Source of the DNA: Thuidium tamariscinum
Lineage: Eukaryota > Streptophyta > Bryopsida > Hypnales > Thuidiaceae
Reading direction: 5' to 3'
NCBI GenBank assembly: GCA_947034885.2
Contig: OX344758.2
Coordinates: 18,131,067 to 18,195,066, forward strand
Length of the DNA: 64,000 bases
The position numbers and the translations under genes are program-made. Positions 57,507 through 64,000 of the stretch are shown here, one piece after another (the first letter of the stretch is position 1; every line of letters starts with the position of its first letter). A model generated the notes under the pieces. It searched no databases and had not been told where the DNA came from. It saw nothing but the letters and a program-made list of their open reading frames with translations.

Positions 57507-60500
57507 AGTTCTCATGGAGGAAGACACGAGCAGAAGGAGGCAGCGACCGCCGCGGCGACGTCCAGAAGTGAGACCGGGTCGGCGGGTCCGCGCAGTCGGA
57601 ATGCGCAACGTGCAGCTGAGGAAGCCGAACGTGTAGCACGTTTAGAAGATCAGCGACGTCGAGCAAGAGACCGGCAGCGACTTTGTCGTGCTCGTCGGAA
57701 TGTCCCAGAGTTTTACACTGAACTGCGAGCTCAGACAGAGGCGGCTGCTGCTGAGGGCGTTCATGCCAATGCAGACGAGGCTTTGTACCGGAGCACAATC
57801 AATCGACATGCGGATCGCATTTCAGAAGAATTGATTCGCCAACTACTACGCGTTCAGAACGCACATCTTCGTGCAGCAGTGCTACACAGGGTTTTCACGA
57901 CAACGCATGTGGGTCCATTGTTGCCGGATTTCTACCCAGCTCCCGGAGATGCACGAGCGGAGCGGCAGATTTTAGAGAACATCCGTGCAGAATTGCAGCG
58001 TACAAAAATCCCGCACAACTTTGGCAAACTTGCTCGGAAATGCGCTATTCTGGAAGCTGCAGTATCGGAGATTGAGACTGACTTCACCAAATTCCACCGG
58101 GTTCTTGGAACGAAGAAAAAAAATGTGGTGGGTGCTGTACTACATCTTCGCGACGCTACAGAGAATACAGAAATGAGGCTTGGGGTACCCGTAAGACGCA
58201 AACGTCAAGGCGGCCTCCCTGAGGAGGTGAAGGTCGCAGTCACATCTTGGTGGACCGATGAAACTCGCGTCAGCCCGAACCGGAAGGACATTAGGAGAAA
58301 ACGTCTAGGGCGCAAATTATATGACACACATCCGGCCCATCTTCTGATGGAGACTCAGGTTTAATCCTAAGTACCTGTCATTGCTGCTCATTGTATGTTT
58401 CCTCGCTCTTGACATATTGAAATGTTTAGTCCATGCATGAATTTCATAAGAATTTCTTTCACGTCTTTTTCTCTTCAAGTGACTGTCAAGGATGCGTGTG
58501 CAAGACGCTCTCATTCATATTCTTCGAGTGCTCTTGCGCATGGATCCTCGTAGGATGTCTCTGCACATCCTTGTCGGATATGCCTAAATGACAAGTATTA
58601 GGCAGAGTTCCATTGCAATTCAAACTACGTACAGAACCCCGATGTATATGGCAGTAGAAGCTAGTTCCTCCGTCATTGACATGGCCAGCATCCACCTCTA
58701 CAAACACCTCATGATTTTCGTCCTCCCTGCTGAACTCACGATTGTCTGCCATGTACGGTACAGTCGTTGCTATCCGAATTACATTAATTTAACTTTCTCA
58801 TATTGCCGGAGGCTTTCTCTTCTCTTTGTAGTGCTTTGAACGTGTACTTCCTCATGTCAGTGATGCCTCTACACTGCATGGAGGGACTACTGTTGTGACA
58901 AAACTTTTATTTCCTATGTGCTATTGGTGTAGACAGAACTGCTAGTGCAAAGAAGACATACAGTGGTTTCATAGTGCATACTTCTATTGTTTTTTTTATT
59001 GCTTCCCTATGAAATCGAGGGTCTGCCGAAGTGCTTCTCACAAGTAGTCCAAGTGTTACCCTCCTCTTTAACTGAACTCAGTATTTGAAGGTACTATCAA
59101 TATGTTCCATAGTAAATATTAAGAACTCCTTCTTTCCTTCTCACATGCCTCTACCGACATTTCTGTAGACTTAGTTGCACATGTTATACTACTAACGACA
59201 TTTTCAGAAACATTCAGTCCTAATAATCGGGTGTGCCCTTGCACTGGGTTTCCGTTTCCCTTGTCTTCCTTGGTGGAAGTAGCGGAGGACAGTGCAGTCT
59301 GCCGCATGTCTACTACTATGCCATGCACGAACTCGTATGGGGACTGCAAGTTCACTTTCAGGAGTCATGTTGTACTATGAATTGCTGACATACGTGGTCT
59401 TAGTACGTCTACAGCATTCCCCTTACAACTCCTGCATTATAAGGAACACTTCGTAGAAGAAAGAATGAATGCGGTTTGTACCCCATGGTCGACTCATTTG
59501 TACTCTAAAAAACAAGACGGTATTATATAGTACTCTTAGGACTCGTGACTCTGAACCACAGTATCTTCCTTTATAGTTGTCCTTCGTTTTGAAGTCCTAC
59601 TAGTACTGACGCCCACTGAAGCTCCGTAATTAATAATGCAGTGACTACGGTGGTAGGTCACTTTACTGAACGTAGTACTCGTAAGACTTCTCTGAATACA
59701 TCATAAGCCTTGTCCCTCAGTACTCAATTGTAAAACAAAGCACTTTTAGTATTAACAAATTCTAACACTTCACTACAATACAATGACTAGTACTTTGGAA
59801 GAATGGTAGCAACAGCATAGTCCTCGTAAGACTTTCTGTAGTACATGATTTGCCTTCAAACAAAATAGTCGTCTACAGTGAAGAACAAATGCAGTCGTGC
59901 AGGACTCTCCTAACTTGCACCTTCGACCACACGGGCGCTTGTAACACTACGTTGGGAGCCTGTGAGGTAATCCTTAGTAGTCGTAGGACTTCTTGGATAC
60001 TGCGATGTCACTGACCACATAGTACTTCTTCGAATTCAAGTACCTATTTGATATTCTATGAGGTATGACACTTTCCACTCACTACTGTATTGGATTTCCC
60101 ATGTGAAGAGTGCCTAGAGCTATATAGTACTCATAGTACTCATAGTACAGGTCATCTTTCTATGAGTCACTTGGCTGAGGGTACTAAGCAGTACTATTTT
60201 TAAGGCATGCACTACTATTGTGTACTTCGCCCGCTTCAGGCGTCACACGTGTAAGACTTTTTGGTCGTTTACATTTCTCCAGCTCTTATTGCTTACATGA
60301 ATGCTGTTTCAAATAATTGTATGCCGTGCCTTCATGAGTGACATGTGACATTCTATGCTGCACCTTACTATTTTATAGATTTCTATGTATATATGAAGTG
60401 GCTTCAGTCAAAAAGTAATGATTTCTCATCTTTTTTGCAGAAGCAATTATATGATCGTTTCATGGCTGCTCATCCGGAATGCGTGATTATGAGTCGATCT

Positions 60501-62696
60501 TTCTATGGTCTGCGCCCGTTCTTTGTCATCAAGTGCAAGGACTGGAATGTGTGCTGCTGCCGATATCATGTGCAAATCATGTACCTGCTGGAGGCCCTCA
60601 ATGCCTTCCGTGATCCCGGAAGTGCACCACACTTCCTTGTGGAATGTCAGTGCGGATGCACGCTTTGTAGCGTCGTGCACGGTCGTGCATGCGCCATGGG
60701 ACTGAGTCGCTTCGCAGGGGTGACAGCTATGTGGCAGTCTATCCTCTGCCCCAAAGCGGCTGACGTTGAATTCCACAGGCCGGAATGCTTGATGGGTGAA
60801 TGTAACAACTGCGGCGTTGCATTCTTCAACGTCTGCCCCAGGGAAATGGAAGCTGCACCTGGAGTGACCATACAGTGGAAGCAATTCCAGTATGAGGTTA
60901 TTGGAACCTCCGAAGATGGGCGGCCCAAGAAACACATAACGGAAGTGTCACGTAGCACTTCCTTTTCCGACTTCCTGGACTTCTTCAAACCTACGTTGCA
61001 ACGTTTCATTCGACACAATTTCGAAGCCAAATGGCAGACTAACCAATCTAAATTGCTGCGGGCATCTCTACAGAGGACAGCTATTCTTTCTCACATCGAC
61101 TTTGCTGAGAACTACACGTTCCAAGTGCAGAACGAGATTCAGTCCATGTACTACTCTTCAACGCAGGTCACCATTCTCGTTCAAGTGACATTCTATGTTG
61201 CTACCAACTCTGAGAATGAGGATGAAGACCCGGAACTTATCCGGGAGACTCACTACTATATCTCAGATGACAGGAGCCATGACACTTTGTTTGTACAACA
61301 CTGTCTCATGGAGCATTGGCGTTGGTTCACAGCTAACAAATTCAGGCCAGACATCCACTACATTTTCAGCGATGGTTGTGCCGGGCAATTCAAAGGTGCC
61401 CGATCCTTGTACTTCGTCGCCAGGTATTCCGCCTCACACTTCTTCATGGCTTCCAATGCATGTTGAATACAAGGGTAGTACTCATATGCTCATGCTCAGC
61501 TTCTACCTTTCAGTTTATGAGCTGTCATAATTCCGTGGACTACCTCATTGCCAACTTCCTCTTGCCATTTCCCATGTTCTGCATGGCCTCCGCAGGTATC
61601 CATCTCTCACAGGAGGCTGCAAACTACTGTGGAATTTCTATGGATCCGGACATGGCAAAGGAGAATGGGATGGCGCTGGTGCGGTGGTGAAGCGAACTCT
61701 ACGGTCGGAGCAACTTCTGAATCCTCAGACGAATCTAAGAAATGCTGAAGAGTGTGTGACGTTTTTGAACGCGGCTTTGGCAGGCCCTGTACCCACTGCA
61801 GGAGAGAGATTGAGGTGATGCTTTCATTTTCTAAGCACCTTCCTAGTACTATATGCGTACACTTACGGTTAGGACTTGGCTGTTTGTATCCTTAAGATTT
61901 TCACTACTCTTTGTTTCATTCAGTACTCTATGAAACAACCTCTTCTTGTAATTCAGCAGTCCAACTAAGGGACACTTCCTGGGTTTGGAACAGATCCTAT
62001 CGTTACTTCCACTACGTTGACATTGGCAACGTCGACCGCAGAAGCAGTCATAGCTGTGACGGTATTCCCAGGTCTTCAAAGTTCCACTCGGTTTTCGCTC
62101 ATGATCGAAACGACCCAACCAAGCTGCTAGTCAGGGACCTGTCGTGCTTCTGTGGACCATGTTCAGAGGAAGACTTCAGCCATTGTGAGAACAATTACTA
62201 TGTCAAACCATGGACAGCTGTGAAGATTCAACCACGTGGGGCTGCCGCGCCGGCAGACCCGCAACCCTTGGACGACGGGGAGGATCCGTGGGACTGGGAG
62301 TACAGTGAAGACGGCATGGCTGATTTGGTACAAGTCGGAGACAATTTTGCTGTTCCCGCTGCTCCTGACAATGACGAAGGAGTTGCTTTTTACATCTTGC
62401 AGTGTCAAGGTCCTAAGCGGGTCCTTCAAGAACACTTCGAATGCAGTTGGGGAGGTACATTTGAAGCCGGAGACAGCATACTTCAAGGAACTTACTATCA
62501 GAAATGGGGACGGAGAGACCAGCAGAATTATGTGTACCTCAGGAACTCCGACGTCGCTCATGTGGATGCCAACAGTGTCTTGGCATGCAAGTTCCAGATG
62601 ATTCCAAGAGAGTATAGAGTTAAAGGTGGTGACCATGTGTACACACTTCCAGAAGAAACTGTTGATGTCATCAACAGTGCACTCGATAGCATTTGA
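57507..62696 (+). CDS. Unclassified transposase-like gene, multi-exon, probably slightly broken
   Basis: Not assignable to a named family. Exon 1 (open 57507-58358) joins in phase to 60441-61423, which joins in phase to 61596-61814; a last exon lies at about 61957-62696. Features in order: an Arg/Glu-rich helical start (RAAEEAERVARLEDQRRRAR); ALYRSTINRHADRISEELI; SWWTDETRVSPNRKD; Cys-rich clusters (CCCRYH, CQCGCTLC, GECNNCG); HIDFAENY; YYISDDRSHDTLFVQHCL; IHYIFSDGCAGQFKGARS; and LWNFYGSGHGKGEWDGAGA followed by VVKR. The three Asp-containing blocks are spaced like a DDE/RNase-H transposase core (inference). The last exon encodes a separate domain with SCFCGPC and ends near 62694. Two defects: exon 1 has no in-frame ATG before 58173 (an ATG at 57514 is one frame off), and the 61814/61957 junction is out of phase by one. 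Intron 1 is 2.1 kb. Confidence 0.6.
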
Positions 62697-64000
62697 AATG
62701 CTGGTACATGCATGCCCGCTTCAAGAAGTACTGCGACTTCTACTTCACAGCGTCAGCGGGGAACATTCGGTCACTTCAATCTCCACCTGCAGATCAGCTG
62801 AATGGCGACGCTTCAATACTCATAGTCATCCTTGACAGGGTAGTCACCTGAACGATGCACCTCAGGGCATGCACCTTCCTACTGTAATTCCATGGTCAGG
62901 TATGACCACTCCTGTCATAATATGAGTACTTGTAAATATTGTTCCATACTTCTACGTGCAATGCCATTGAACTAACATCTCCCTATTTAGTACTCCGAAG
63001 TAATACCCAGTACTACAAAATACACTTCATTAGCACTAGTGAAGCAAAGGAGGAAGACTGAGGGGTAGTGACAGTCCTTCGGTTCTTCGATATTCAAAAA
63101 TATAGGCGTAGACTATGTGCAGTCCTTGCACATGTCGTCTGACATAGAATGAAGAAGATGGGCTCTCAGGTCAAGAACTACACTAACGTCAGTTCCTCTT
63201 CGTTCCTTCGGATGACCTTTGCCTTCCTCATTCACCTGGGTAGGTCCAGCACCCATTTCCCTCAGGCTTCTATGTAACGGACTGCTTCCACTTTTGTGTA
63301 CATGAAAGACGTAGATTGAGTGCAGCATATGTCCTTCTACTAATTAAATGTGCTTGGCATGCTCAGCAATAATTTAGAAAATGGATATTTCTCTACGTTG
63401 AGGTTTTCCACTCTGCATAAGTCAGTTCAAATTTCAGAGGACAGTTGAGAGTACTACACACATGGTTAATGAAAGTTCACTAGGACTACGTTCATAAGAG
63501 TCTCTTTGATTGTTGTTGCTTTTCTGTACTTATTCACCTAAGTTGTATTATGAACTATATAGTAGCCTAATGTATGTAAGGCTTACTTCACTTATATTTC
63601 GCCGCCTATGTGTCCACGGTTCACAGTCCACTTTGTAGTGCCAGTATTCCCAAAAAAAATGAGACGTCTATGTGAATGCTACACGCAGACTTTTATTTTT
63701 AGAAGTGAAATGAACAATTGAATTATATTTTGCCAATTCTTTGTACTGAACATTTTTGAAACGGAAGGCTCCAGTGAAGCTCCCTACATTATACGAACCC
63801 ATTCTCCAGTGCTTACATTAATTGCAACATATGGCGTTTGAAAAATGTTTCGTTGAAATAGTACTCTTGTGCTTCATGGAGTTCTTCGGAAAAAAAAAAG
63901 AATGGGATAATGTAATGTTCATATATACTTATGGTGCACACTATTTCTCACCCTTTTTTTAGCGCCTCATTAAGAAGCTAGCTTCTGAATTGCCTCTACT
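62697..64000. other. 3' flank, AGTACT-rich
   Basis: No gene recognised up to the window edge. AGTACT recurs near 62727, 62925, 62990, 63011, 63452 and 63860, as in the intron of the preceding gene. Confidence 0.45.

Noticed and set aside
58486..59355. Short minus-strand frames in intron 1 of the transposase-like gene
   Set aside because: No motif, no splice support, and the region is AGTACT-rich non-coding DNA.
60447..61030. Minus-strand frames of 162 and 127 codons
   Set aside because: They lie opposite exon 2 of the transposase-like gene, whose plus-strand frame carries the conserved blocks and in-phase splices.

Overview
The window is nuclear DNA of a land plant, most likely a bryophyte or other seedless plant. 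The evidence is the set of plant genes (MED8, the chloroplast lipid-transfer protein TGD4, an mTERF4-type plastid protein, a plant gulonolactone-oxidase-type enzyme, a plant enhancer-of-polycomb fragment), GT-AG introns, intron-rich genes in moderate-GC islands, and long very AT-rich stretches full of decayed transposons. The bryophyte placement is an impression from gene and repeat style, not a proof.

Layout. 1-2.8 kb: nested miniature elements and a decayed pogo/CENP-B-type transposase. 3.6-7.8 kb (minus): two adjacent kinase units whose exons are all in the same phase, so they can be read as one 1,131-residue tandem kinase. 10.4-15.8 kb (plus): a complete 15-exon MED8 gene with polyglutamine exons and a tetrapeptide minisatellite in the last exon. 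16.4-28 kb: gene-free AT-rich DNA with TTAA-flanked elements (nested and inverted copies), tandem repeats and a foldback-like family. 29.6-31.4 kb (plus): an intronless secreted FAD lactone oxidase preceded by a tandem repeat. 32.1-35.2 kb (minus): a coiled-coil protein with eight phase-0 exons. 36.7-38.4 kb (minus): a single-exon mTERF4 relative. 39-42.5 kb: repeats. 42.5-47.7 kb (plus): a five-exon TGD4 with a TTAA-flanked element in intron 1. 48.9-49.8 kb (minus): an intact intronless piece of an enhancer-of-polycomb-like gene, probably a retrocopy. 50-57 kb: terminal-inverted-repeat and foldback elements. 57.5-62.7 kb (plus): a multi-exon, cysteine-rich gene with conserved Asp-containing blocks resembling a DDE transposase of a lineage I cannot name, in DNA strikingly rich in the hexamer AGTACT.

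The ordinary genes are not functionally linked, beyond two being plastid-related (TGD4, mTERF4). The most interesting items are the tandem kinase with an in-frame linker exon, the unclassified transposase-like gene, the enhancer-of-polycomb retrocopy, and several transposon insertions whose target sites can be read directly because empty or related copies lie in the same window. Exon boundaries were worked out by hand from splice motifs and reading-frame phase, and no alignment or search was run.
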